Part shown: piece by piece, positions 16,003-22,219 of the stretch
Layout: the number at the start of each line of letters is the position of its first letter
Position numbering within the stretch: the stretch's first letter is position 1
The notes under the pieces: generated by a model
What the model was told of the DNA's origin: nothing
The model's database searches: none
What the model saw: only the letters and a program-made list of their open reading frames with translations
Position numbers and translations under genes: made by a program
Source of the DNA: JBMNKL01 sp050261495
GTDB taxonomy: Bacteria > Bacillota > Clostridia > Acetivibrionales > DTU013
Length of the DNA stretch: 22,219 bases
Assembly: GCA_050261495.1 (NCBI GenBank)
Contig: JBLNDI010000050.1
Coordinates: 1-22,219 of the forward strand
Direction of reading: 5' to 3'

Positions 16003-17402
16003 AATTCGCCTTCACCTCCGGCATTGTTCGTTGACGCGTTCGGGTTGGGGGTACCATATCGTTGTTTTAACAACTCGCTCATTCTGATAGAAGCCCGATC
16101 GATTGACGGCTTAGGCAAGAAATAGTCAACAAGTGTTTTCAAGTTCGCTACACCACTGCCAATAATCAAGCTTATTTGAGATGATCGTCTAAACTCTTTA
16201 TATTTCTCCATAATACGCCCATCAGCCTCATCATACGAAATTATTACAAGATGCGTTGAAGGAATCGTCAGCATATCCTGAATGATTCGGTTAATATGGT
16301 CATCACCGAAACCGTAGCCATATGTAACAAGTGTACTGTTAGGACGACAAATCGCTGCTGCAAAGTCGCGAAAAAGCTCTACATAAGGATATTCTGTCGT
16401 TTCCCGGTCTTTAGCCGCATTTGGGTATATCATAATCTTTTTGGCATCTGCTCCCTTGACTCCAGGTGCATTGAGAAAGTTTGAAATATCCATTGATCCA
16501 AAAGGCAGTCCAACACGTCGTATATCTGTTCCTGTATTTATCCAGTCAATAGATCCATGTAGTTTTGTAAAACGTGCCACACCTTCAAGATAGCGCGGCT
16601 CACCGCGGATGCCTGGAGGGTTATAGTGCATATCGATATCTAACCGCGATGAGCGGAATATCGGTGCTGATTTGCCAACAAAACGGTCGATCAAATGTAA
16701 TCCTGCAAGATCCGCACCTTCTTCAATCAACCGGTCATAATTTGTTGTGAAAATATTTAAGCGCTCCCGAGTACCAGTCCTGCTCGCAAAACTCATCAGG
16801 AAGTTCACGAGATAATCGTATGCTTCAAGGCGCTTTTCTTCATCCGCAACAGCAATGCTATTTTCGGTATTACTTATACTGTATGCAAATTTATAAATAA
16901 TTTTTTTAAGATTTTCATTCAGTTTATTGTATGCCGCCTTTTCTCTTCTTTTCGTAGAATTATTATAACCAAGGATTTCAAGACCCCGGAGTAGCTCGTT
17001 GATTACTCTGATGTAATCTTCAATATTGGCACTGCCTCGCTTATTTCTATTTGCGATTTCTTGTGCTGAGACCTCAATTTTATCCGAGTATTTCGTATCA
17101 AGATCAGGCTTTGTCATAGCGTTAGATGAAGATCCTTTTGCTATGAATTCTATCGCTATCGAAAGTCCTGTCCCAATCAATAACGACAAATGCTCTGATT
17201 GAAATAGTGATGTAAGCCATGGTTCTATTCCTTTACGTAAATCTGACTTCTTGATTTCGTTCCCATCTTTTTTAGAAATCCAAGACGAAGACTGATTTTC
17301 GTCCGCAAATGAAAACTCCCCATCAAAGTTTTGTTGGATAAGTTCAAAAGGAGTATTATCATCCCGAATTTTCAATATGTTCTTAATAACATTTTCACTC
17401 AT
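15999..17402 (-). CDS. SIR2-like NADase, defense effector
   Basis: A 467-residue protein with a SIR2-like NAD-binding domain. The motifs are IGTGLS (76-81), TTNYD (219-223), KLHGSIDW with the likely catalytic His282 (280-287), and YGYGFGDDHIN (361-371). This set belongs to the SIR2 NADases of antiphage systems rather than the zinc-containing deacetylases, since the zinc cysteines are absent. On activation it would hydrolyse NAD+ and stop the infected cell. The start is ATG at 17402, because GGAGATGAGGTG stands four bases before it. The ATG at 17414 sits inside that site. It is the first gene of the cassette and overlaps herA by four bases. Its C-terminal 20 residues are flexible and rich in Asn and Gly. 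Confidence 0.9.
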   Translation of the reverse strand: MSENVIKNILKIRDDNTPFELIQQNFDGEFSFADENQSSSWISKKDGNEIKKSDLRKGIEPWLTSLFQSEHLSLLIGTGLSIAIEFIAKGSSSNAMTKPDLDTKYSDKIEVSAQEIANRNKRGSANIEDYIRVINELLRGLEILGYNNSTKRREKAAYNKLNENLKKIIYKFAYSISNTENSIAVADEEKRLEAYDYLVNFLMSFASRTGTRERLNIFTTNYDRLIEEGADLAGLHLIDRFVGKSAPIFRSSRLDIDMHYNPPGIRGEPRYLEGVARFTKLHGSIDWINTGTDIRRVGLPFGSMDISNFLNAPGVKGADAKKIMIYPNAAKDRETTEYPYVELFRDFAAAICRPNSTLVTYGYGFGDDHINRIIQDMLTIPSTHLVIISYDEADGRIMEKYKEFRRSSQISLIIGSGVANLKTLVDYFLPKPSIDRASIRMSELLKQRYGTPNPNASTNNAGGEGEL

Positions 17403-17562
17403 AGTACACCTCATCTCCTACCTGAACCTTTTTTATTCCGTTTTGAACGCTATCTGTACATATCATCTCTACAAAAGAAAATCGAACGGAGCATCTTCTG
17501 GGTTCTCTGAATCAATGTGCCCATCTAGATAAAAATATCAGTCTTTGTATCATGGTTAACTA

Positions 17563-17591
17563 TTTATACAATTGGAATATTTACCATTCAA
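17563..17591 (-). promoter_or_regulatory. promoter for the defense cassette
   Basis: On the minus strand TTGAAT (plus 17586-17591), a 17-bp spacer and TATAAA (plus 17563-17568) form a good sigma-A promoter. The leader to the SIR2 start would be about 155 bases. No obvious operator was seen. Confidence 0.55.
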
Positions 17592-17970
17592 CCGCTTAAA
17601 AAAATAAACTTTAATTTTAAACCTCAACCGGTGCTCCGAAGACTTATTAAACTGCTTTTGTGGCATTTTTCTTGAAACTCTTTCTTTTCGTAAAATGTCA
17701 CTAAAAGTCCTTTTATATCACTCCCTGTATATGTATATTTTAGTGTACATAATGGCAACTGTAAAGATGGTAACCATTAAACATAATTATAATATTGTAG
17801 AATTATAGGAAAGCTGCCTTTAGTGGCGGAAAGTCACGAAGGCAGTTTTTTATTGTGCAAAAATTAATTATTATATAAGACATAATTTAAAATATTGCGT
17901 ATAAAATAATTGAAAACTATAATAAATTAATTTATAGTTTAATATTTTTAATATACGGATTAAAATTTTA
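17592..17970. other. AT-rich intergenic region
   Basis: No gene is seen. Notable elements are an inverted pair TATGTA (17730-17735)/TACATA (17746-17751), the 11-bp palindrome ATGGTAACCAT (17767-17777), a TATAAT at 17788-17793 without a good -35, a terminator hairpin (17814-17851), and an AT-rich hairpin AAACTATAA/TTATAGTTT (17914-17940). The palindromes could be operators. Confidence 0.4.
17814..17851 (+). terminator. intrinsic terminator without an obvious gene
   Basis: CTGCCTT (17814-17820) pairs with AAGGCAG (17839-17845), followed by six T. The 18-base loop has a GTG/CAC pair that may extend the fold. No plus-strand gene lies upstream in this gap, so it either ends a very short RNA from the TATAAT at 17788 or is left over from a lost gene. 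Confidence 0.6.
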
Positions 17971-17999
17971 TTGACTTAAGGCAGCGATTGCAATATGAT
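17971..17999 (+). promoter_or_regulatory. sigma-A promoter for the DUF2089 gene
   Basis: TTGACT (17971-17976), a 17-bp spacer and TATGAT (17994-17999) are near consensus. The AT-rich hairpin at 17914-17940 lies upstream of the -35. The leader would be about 30 bases. Confidence 0.75.
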
Positions 18000-18036
18000 A
18001 TATATGTATTCACTTACTAAATAAGGGAGTGTATGT

Positions 18037-18420
18037 ATGACGAAGGAAGCGCTGGGAAAATGCCCCGTATGCGGACAAAACACCGAAGTAACAGCAATAA
18101 GCTGCAATGTATGCGGTACAAGGATAGAAGGCCATTTCCAGCTCTGCAGGTTCTGTAGGCTGACAGATGAGCAGAAATCGTTTATAGAAGCGTTTATCAA
18201 GTGCAGGGGTAATATAAAGGAGGTGGAAAAGGAACTGGGCATATCATATCCCACTGTCAAGAACAGGCTGGAGGACGTTGCTTATGCATTGGGCTATGGT
18301 TTTACGCAAGAATATGCCTCCCCCGGCTATGAGCCGTCCGAAAAGAGGCTTAAAATACTTGAAAAGCTTGATAACGGGGAAATATCCGTGGAGGAAGCAT
18401 TGGACCTGTTGAAAAGCTAA
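18037..18420 (+). CDS. DUF2089 zinc-ribbon and helix-turn-helix protein
   Basis: A 127-residue DUF2089 family protein, probably a transcription regulator. Six cysteines in three CxxC pairs (9/12, 23/26, 37/40) form a zinc-ribbon region. A sigma-factor-like helix-turn-helix follows at about 57-83 (NIKEVEKELGISYPTVKNRL). The C terminus, SEKRLKILEKLDNGEISVEEALDLLK, is a SHOCT-like helical motif. The same motif starts the next gene's product. In many Firmicutes DUF2089 genes precede DUF4097 genes, and the pair is linked to envelope stress. AGGGAG precedes the ATG. It is probably co-transcribed with the DUF4097 gene 89 bases downstream. Confidence 0.88.
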   Translation: MTKEALGKCPVCGQNTEVTAISCNVCGTRIEGHFQLCRFCRLTDEQKSFIEAFIKCRGNIKEVEKELGISYPTVKNRLEDVAYALGYGFTQEYASPGYEPSEKRLKILEKLDNGEISVEEALDLLKS

Positions 18421-18430
18421 CTGCAAAAGG

Positions 18431-18475
18431 CAATAATTCGTATAATCAACAGTTAAGTCAGTACAATAATTCGTA
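18431..18475 (+). repeat. two 12-bp direct repeats, spaced 33 bp
   Basis: CAATAATTCGTA occurs at 18431-18442 and 18464-18475, just before the DUF4097 gene. The 33-bp period is close to three helical turns, so both copies face the same side of the DNA, as paired regulator sites often do. The adjacent DUF2089 protein is a possible binder. Confidence 0.45.
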
Positions 18476-18509
18476 CGGAAAAAATATTATTATTATGGAG
18501 GTTTTAAAC

Positions 18510-19730
18510 ATGCCTATCAGCGAAGAAAAAATGATGATACTGAAGATGCTTCAGGAGGGAAGAATCAACAGCGATGAAGCGGCAAAGCTCCTGGAAGCGC
18601 TCGAGGAAAAAGAAAAGGACACTTCCGGCGGAATGCGTTTTGGCCGAGCCAAGGCGTCAGGTTCGCCAGGCCACAACTACTTTGATGAAGTGGCAAAGGT
18701 CAGGGAGAGAATTAACGAGTGGAGACACGAAATCTCAAAAAACTACAACCAAAAGGATTTTGACAAAATGATCGATGATCTGAGCGCAAAAGCCGAGAAG
18801 TTTGGGAAACATTTAGCGACCGCGGCTTTTGGAGTGGCCGACAAAATCGTGGATTTTGTAGGAAGCATGATAGACACCGGCGCATTCAATATCTTCGGAA
18901 ACTGCGTACAGGTTGAAAAAACCTATGAAGCCGTCCCCGTCGCAGGCGCCGACATCGAACTGCAGGCAACCAACGGCCCGATCGTCGTAAAAAAGCACGA
19001 TGAAGACAAAATACTTATCAGGGCAAAAATCCGCACGCCGCAGGAGAACGCGGAAAGCGCGCTTGCTTTTGTCAACGAAAACGGAAACGTATCGCTGAAA
19101 CTCGCAAAACCGGATACCTTCAACCTGAGCGTTTCGTACGACGTATTTGTTCCCGCGGTGAAGTTCAACAAGCTGTCCCTGGAAACGAAGAACAGCAAAA
19201 TATGCGTTGAGGATACCGTATCCGAGTACTTCTCCGGCGTAACAAGGAACGGAACTATCGATTTGACAGGCGTCACCGGCAATAACATCAACGTCGAAAC
19301 GAAAAACGCCAAGGTGGTTTTAAACTACCTGGTCGGCAAGGATATAAAAATCAGCACAAGCAACGCCGCTATCGACATTAAGAATTTAAGGACCGAAAAG
19401 ATGGAAGCGTCGACGGTAAACGGGAAAATATCGCTGGATAACCTGCAGATTTTTGAAAATGCCAGTGAGGCCGGCCTTGTCCTCAAAACCAAAAACGCGG
19501 ATATAAAAGCCAATATGAACGATTCAGAGAATAAAGGATACAAAATCGAGGCGCGCACCACGAACGGCGGCATCAACCTCCTAATCCCGAACCTCCTGTA
19601 CCGCAACATCCCCAGGGATGATGGCTCAGGCAGGCTGGCGGAAGCCGAAACCGAGAACTATTCCGCCGCCGCCCAAAAGGTTAATATTTATGCCATAACA
19701 CAGAACGGTTATATTGAAATTATCAAATAA
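18510..19730 (+). CDS. DUF4097 beta-repeat protein with SHOCT-like N terminus
   Basis: A 406-residue protein. The first 35 residues (PISEEKMMILKMLQEGRINS and onward) form the SHOCT-like motif also found in YvlB and LiaX. Residues of about 40-110 are charged and helical. A DUF4097 domain (about 130-400) folds as repeated beta strands with recurring ETKN, TTNG and TVNGKI-type turns, as in a beta helix. There is no signal peptide or clear membrane segment. In relatives, proteins of this type sense or report envelope damage. The start ATG at 18510 is preferred because GGAGG at 18497-18501 fits it; an in-frame ATG at 18495 overlaps that site. A terminator follows 20 bases after the stop. Confidence 0.85.
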   Translation: MPISEEKMMILKMLQEGRINSDEAAKLLEALEEKEKDTSGGMRFGRAKASGSPGHNYFDEVAKVRERINEWRHEISKNYNQKDFDKMIDDLSAKAEKFGKHLATAAFGVADKIVDFVGSMIDTGAFNIFGNCVQVEKTYEAVPVAGADIELQATNGPIVVKKHDEDKILIRAKIRTPQENAESALAFVNENGNVSLKLAKPDTFNLSVSYDVFVPAVKFNKLSLETKNSKICVEDTVSEYFSGVTRNGTIDLTGVTGNNINVETKNAKVVLNYLVGKDIKISTSNAAIDIKNLRTEKMEASTVNGKISLDNLQIFENASEAGLVLKTKNADIKANMNDSENKGYKIEARTTNGGINLLIPNLLYRNIPRDDGSGRLAEAETENYSAAAQKVNIYAITQNGYIEIIK

Positions 19731-19750
19731 TTGCTTCAAGGCGAGAAGTT

Positions 19751-19799
19751 GGCCGTACCAGTTATATTAAATCCCTGGCGCGGCCTATTTTCTTTTTTT
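19751..19799 (+). terminator. terminator of the DUF2089-DUF4097 operon
   Basis: GGCCG (19751-19755) plus CCAG (19758-19761) pair with CTGG (19775-19778) plus CGGCC (19781-19785), followed by a T-rich run to 19799. It overlaps the last codons of the converging XRE gene. Confidence 0.7.
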
Positions 19800-20135
19800 G
19801 GGTTTTTTCGCGCCATACTTGAGTTTCAGCAATTCGACATACTCTTCAACTTTCGTTACGGCCTCTTCGGGAAGGCCGGACACGTCCACGTAAGCGCCAT
19901 CCCTGTCTGTCCCTGTTACTTTCGCGTTTTTTAACGGCGTACGCCCAAGCAGGTAGTCCACGGATGTCTCGTAAATATCGGCAAAAAGCTTTAAAGTGTC
20001 AGGGTCCGGAGAACTGACGTTATTCTCGTAATTGGAAATAGTCTTATTGTGAATGCCTGTTTTTCGGGATACTTCAACTTGGGTAAGGTTCTTTTCCTCG
20101 CGTGCGTTTCGCAGGTTATCCCCCAGCGTTCTCAA
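19785..20135 (-). CDS. XRE family transcriptional regulator
   Basis: A 116-residue HTH_3 repressor-like protein. The helix-turn-helix covers about residues 6-55 (LRNAREEKNLTQVEVSRKTG, then HNKTISNYEN). The FADIYETSVDYLLGR segment is typical of the family, and a basic tail (KKPKKRK) ends the protein. The start is TTG at 20135, because GGAGGGG stands five to six bases before it and the homology begins there. An in-frame ATG at 20222 has no good ribosome binding site. It is divergent from the small gene at 20336 and may regulate it or itself. The middle part (TDRDGAYVDVSGLPEEAVTKVEEYVELLK) fits a small C-terminal dimer domain. The ligand and targets are unknown. Confidence 0.85.
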   Translation of the reverse strand: MRTLGDNLRNAREEKNLTQVEVSRKTGIHNKTISNYENNVSSPDPDTLKLFADIYETSVDYLLGRTPLKNAKVTGTDRDGAYVDVSGLPEEAVTKVEEYVELLKLKYGAKKPKKRK

Positions 20136-20267
20136 ACCAACCCCTCCGGGAAGCAATTTTAGTGCATCTCTTCGTTCTTCAATTGCATTGCAAACTGTCC
20201 GTATGTGATTATTATAATTCATCTTTGAAATAACTATATTTTATTCCCATAATATATGATTACCGTA

Positions 20268-20296
20268 TTGACGTCCCATATATTCAGACTTATAAT
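20268..20296 (+). promoter_or_regulatory. strong sigma-A promoter before a small gene
   Basis: TTGACG (20268-20273), a 17-bp spacer and TATAAT (20291-20296). Direct repeats TCCCATA (20245-20251 and 20274-20280) and ATAATATAT (20249-20257 and 20292-20300) lie in and around it and could be sites for the divergent XRE regulator. Confidence 0.7.
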
Positions 20297-20335
20297 ATAT
20301 ACAGCCATGAAGAAATAAGAGCAAAACGGGGGGTA

Positions 20336-20524
20336 ATGGTATTGGACAACATGACAATTAACCGGGTAAGAGTAATAAAGCGATTTTCAAACACATTGGA
20401 CAGCATCATTTTCAAACTGGAAAATTACCAGGAAATCAATTCGGATGACAGGGAAAAACTATCGGAAATCCGGGAATTTCTGCATGGCTTTGTTCCGCTT
20501 GAAGGCACTACTGCCGAATCTTAG
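20336..20524 (+). CDS. small protein of unknown function
   Basis: A protein of 62 residues, or 60 if the TTG at 20342 is used. The run GGGGGG at 20328-20333 sits two bases before the ATG but eight before the TTG, so the true start is uncertain. The product is charged and mainly helical, with RVIKRFSNTLDSIIFKLENY and SDDREKLSEIREFLHG as two likely helices. It is similar in size to Spo0E-type phosphatases but lacks their SQxLD motif, so that assignment is not supported. A near-consensus promoter directly upstream supports real expression. It is divergent from the XRE regulator and precedes prfA by 200 bases. Confidence 0.6.
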   Translation: MVLDNMTINRVRVIKRFSNTLDSIIFKLENYQEINSDDREKLSEIREFLHGFVPLEGTTAES

Positions 20525-20685
20525 GCCTTTTATCACAAAGATCGTCTTTATAATGCCGTCTAAAAATATATCCTACTTTATTGAAAAATTTCATGCTCCG
20601 GCGGCACAAAAAGTATCCGTACTCAAAAAGCATTGTGCGGTGCAAGCCTAAATCAGGCATTCGTATGGATTACGCAAATAATATG

Positions 20686-20694
20686 TGCTATAAT
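20686..20694 (+). promoter_or_regulatory. extended -10 promoter for prfA
   Basis: TGCTATAAT is an extended -10 element with a weak -35 (TGGATT, 20666-20671) at 17 bp. The leader to prfA would be about 25 bases. Confidence 0.5.
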
Positions 20695-20726
20695 AAAACA
20701 CCGATAATATCGCACGAGGTGTTTTA

Positions 20727-21806
20727 ATGTTTGATAAGCTTGAAACCGCAGAAAAACGGTATGAAGAAATAAACTTAAGGTTAAGCGACCCGCAGGTCGT
20801 TGCCGACCAGGACGAATACCGCAGGCTTATGAAAGAATTATCCGAACTGGAGGAAATTGTCGGCAAATACCGTGAGTATAAGAAGGTCAAGTCAGACCTC
20901 GAAGAAACGAGAGAACTTCTTGAAAGCCAGTTGGATAAGGACTTCCGCGAACTGGTGCAGGAAGAATACGCCGAATCCAGGACTAAGCTTGAAAAAATAG
21001 AACAGGAGCTTAAACTATTGCTGCTCCCAAAAGACCCGAATGACAGCAAGAGCGTCATAATGGAAATCAGGGGAGGCGCCGGAGGAGATGAAGCCGCCCT
21101 GTTTGCGGCGGACCTGTTCAGAATGTATACCCGGTACAGCGAGCGCCATCATTGGAAAACCGAAATACTAAATATCAATGATACAGAAATTGGCGGCATC
21201 AAGGAAGTGATTTTCTCAATCGAGGCCCACGGAGCATACAGCAGGCTTAAATATGAAAGCGGCGTGCACAGGGTGCAGCGAGTTCCGACAACCGAGGCTT
21301 CCGGAAGGATACATACGTCCACGGTAACCGTAGCCGTGCTTCCCGAAGCGGACGAAGTCGACGTCGAAATCAACCCGAACGACCTGCAGATCGACACGTT
21401 CCGCGCCTCCGGGGCAGGCGGGCAGCATGTAAACAAGACCGACTCCGCCATCAGGATTACGCATATGCCTACGGGCATGGTTGTTACCTGCCAGGACGAG
21501 CGGTCCCAGCATAAGAACAGGGAAAAAGCAATGAAAATACTTCGTTCCAAGCTTTACGAAATGGCCCAGGAACAGCAGCAGTCCGAAATTGCCATGGCAA
21601 GGAAAAGCCAGGTGGGAACCGGCGACAGGAGCGAACGGATCCGCACATATAATTTTCCCCAGGGAAGAGTATCCGATCACCGGATAGGGCTTACCTTGTA
21701 TAAAATAGAGGAAATCATGGACGGAGACCTTGATGAAATTATAGATGCGCTCATAATGGCAGACCAGGCCGAAAAACTTGGCAAAGCCGAGGCCGGAGGC
21801 AAATAA
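20727..21806 (+). CDS. prfA: peptide chain release factor 1
   Basis: A 359-residue RF1 that recognises UAA and UAG at the ribosome and triggers release of the finished protein. The catalytic GGQ is at residues 231-233 within RASGAGGQHVNKTDS, where the glutamine is normally methylated by PrmC. The stop-codon motif is PTT at 187-189 (RVPTTEASGRIHTS), the PxT form of RF1 rather than the SPF of RF2. The N-terminal domain is a coiled coil. Length is normal. GAGGTG lies seven bases before the ATG. No prmC gene is seen next to it. A ZIP transporter gene follows. Confidence 0.97.
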   Translation: MFDKLETAEKRYEEINLRLSDPQVVADQDEYRRLMKELSELEEIVGKYREYKKVKSDLEETRELLESQLDKDFRELVQEEYAESRTKLEKIEQELKLLLLPKDPNDSKSVIMEIRGGAGGDEAALFAADLFRMYTRYSERHHWKTEILNINDTEIGGIKEVIFSIEAHGAYSRLKYESGVHRVQRVPTTEASGRIHTSTVTVAVLPEADEVDVEINPNDLQIDTFRASGAGGQHVNKTDSAIRITHMPTGMVVTCQDERSQHKNREKAMKILRSKLYEMAQEQQQSEIAMARKSQVGTGDRSERIRTYNFPQGRVSDHRIGLTLYKIEEIMDGDLDEIIDALIMADQAEKLGKAEAGGK

Positions 21807-21893
21807 TCCGGGTAGTTATAATATTGCCCGCCATGCGTGAATACAATGGTAAAGACATATAAGCACAGTGAATTGCCGCATGCGGGGTCAGGT

Positions 21894-22219
21894 ATGCCGT
21901 ATTTGCTAAAAATCACAATGTTTGGTCTTTTCTCAGGCCTTGCCGGAACCGGGATCGGAGGTCTTTCAGCTTTCCTGGTCAGGAAGGCGAGCAACAGGTT
22001 CCTGGGCTCGATTCTTGAATTCTCAGCCGGGCTTATGACTGCCGTAGTCTGTTTTGAATTATTGCCCGAAGGTTTCAAACTGGGAGGCCCGTATTATACT
22101 TTCGCGGGCGTGCTGTCCGGCATAGGCATAGTCATGCTGATTGAAAACATATTGATGAAGTATTCACGCATGCTTAGGAATTCGCCTGATAAAGGACTTT
22201 TAAAGGCCGGAGTGCTTAT
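21894..22219 (+). CDS. ZIP family metal transporter, N-terminal part
   Basis: The first 108 residues of a ZIP-type (PF02535) integral membrane protein, cut by the window edge. Three hydrophobic segments are visible: about 5-27 (LLKITMFGLFSGLAGTGIGG), 37-58 with the family motif FSAGLMTAVVCFELLPE, and 65-85. The family moves zinc, iron or related metals into the cytoplasm, and which metal is used here is unknown. The ATG at 21894 is chosen because GGGG lies about six bases upstream and homology begins there; an in-frame ATG at 21846 has no ribosome binding site. It lies 87 bases after prfA and may be co-transcribed. Confidence 0.75.
   Translation, partial: MPYLLKITMFGLFSGLAGTGIGGLSAFLVRKASNRFLGSILEFSAGLMTAVVCFELLPEGFKLGGPYYTFAGVLSGIGIVMLIENILMKYSRMLRNSPDKGLLKAGVL

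Larger units (their letters stand above)
11243..17591 (-). other. SIR2-HerA defense cassette with ParB-like and Dam genes
   Basis: Four minus-strand genes (SIR2, herA, ParB-like, methylase) sit between housekeeping genes read in the opposite direction. The stretch is visibly more AT-rich than its flanks. It contains no integrase, transposase, tRNA or clear terminal repeats. SIR2-HerA is an established defense pair. Including the last two genes in the same functional unit is an inference from order and strand. Confidence 0.7.

Noticed and set aside
20336..20524. Small gene as a Spo0E-type phosphatase
   Set aside because: The size is similar but the SQxLD signature is missing.
20445..20651. 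68-codon frame overlapping the small gene
   Set aside because: It starts inside the small gene in another frame, lacks a ribosome binding site and has no family features.
1..22219. CRISPR arrays, tRNA genes, rRNA genes, complete insertion sequences
   Set aside because: Looked for by eye on both strands. No regularly spaced repeats, tRNA-like T-arm plus CCA pattern, rRNA segment or transposase frame was found.

Overview
The window reads as chromosomal DNA from a low-to-moderate-GC member of the Firmicutes, most likely a Clostridia species near the Ruminiclostridium/Acetivibrio group. The support is: the order large SRP RNA (Bacillus/Clostridium type with an Alu domain), dnaX, ybaB/ebfC, recR; a DUF2089 plus DUF4097 (YvlB/LiaX-like) pair; purine-rich Shine-Dalgarno sequences; TTG and GTG starts; and many near-consensus sigma-A promoters. 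The exact genus cannot be fixed from the sequence alone.

Layout. 1-509 is an edge region and leader. 510-4171 holds a TtcA-like tRNA thiolation enzyme and a large secreted phosphodiester glycosidase (NAGPA) protein. 4182-4393 is a 212-bp imperfect inverted repeat with two inner hairpins. 4589-5671 is a DUF362 ferredoxin-like protein. On the minus strand lie galU (7272-6403) and a membrane-anchored protein of unknown function (6332-5685), separated by a 34-bp palindrome that abuts the second start codon. 7291-7820 is a non-coding patch with a REP-like element, a frameshifted micro-ORF and a possible antisense RNA. 7855-8122 is the SRP RNA, followed by dnaX, ybaB and recR.

11243-17402 is a more AT-rich minus-strand cassette, transcribed in the order SIR2-like NADase, HerA-type ATPase, ParB-like protein, Dam-type adenine methylase. 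The first two genes overlap by ATGA and form the core of a SIR2-HerA antiphage system. The HerA protein ends in DDDDDLPF, which matches the C-terminal protein-docking tail of bacterial SSB (DDDLPF in Firmicutes). The ParB-like and methylase genes follow in the same direction and look like added modules. This cassette is the most interesting part of the window.

18037-20524 carries DUF2089 and DUF4097 proteins that share a SHOCT-like motif, then an XRE regulator facing a small unknown gene. 20727-21806 is prfA (release factor 1), and a ZIP-family metal transporter runs off the right edge.

How the parts fit: dnaX, ybaB and recR serve replication and recombination, and the SRP RNA serves protein export. 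ttcA and prfA serve translation, and galU supplies UDP-glucose for the envelope. The DUF2089/DUF4097 pair probably belongs to envelope-stress sensing. The SIR2-HerA cassette is inferred to kill or arrest infected cells by NAD+ depletion.
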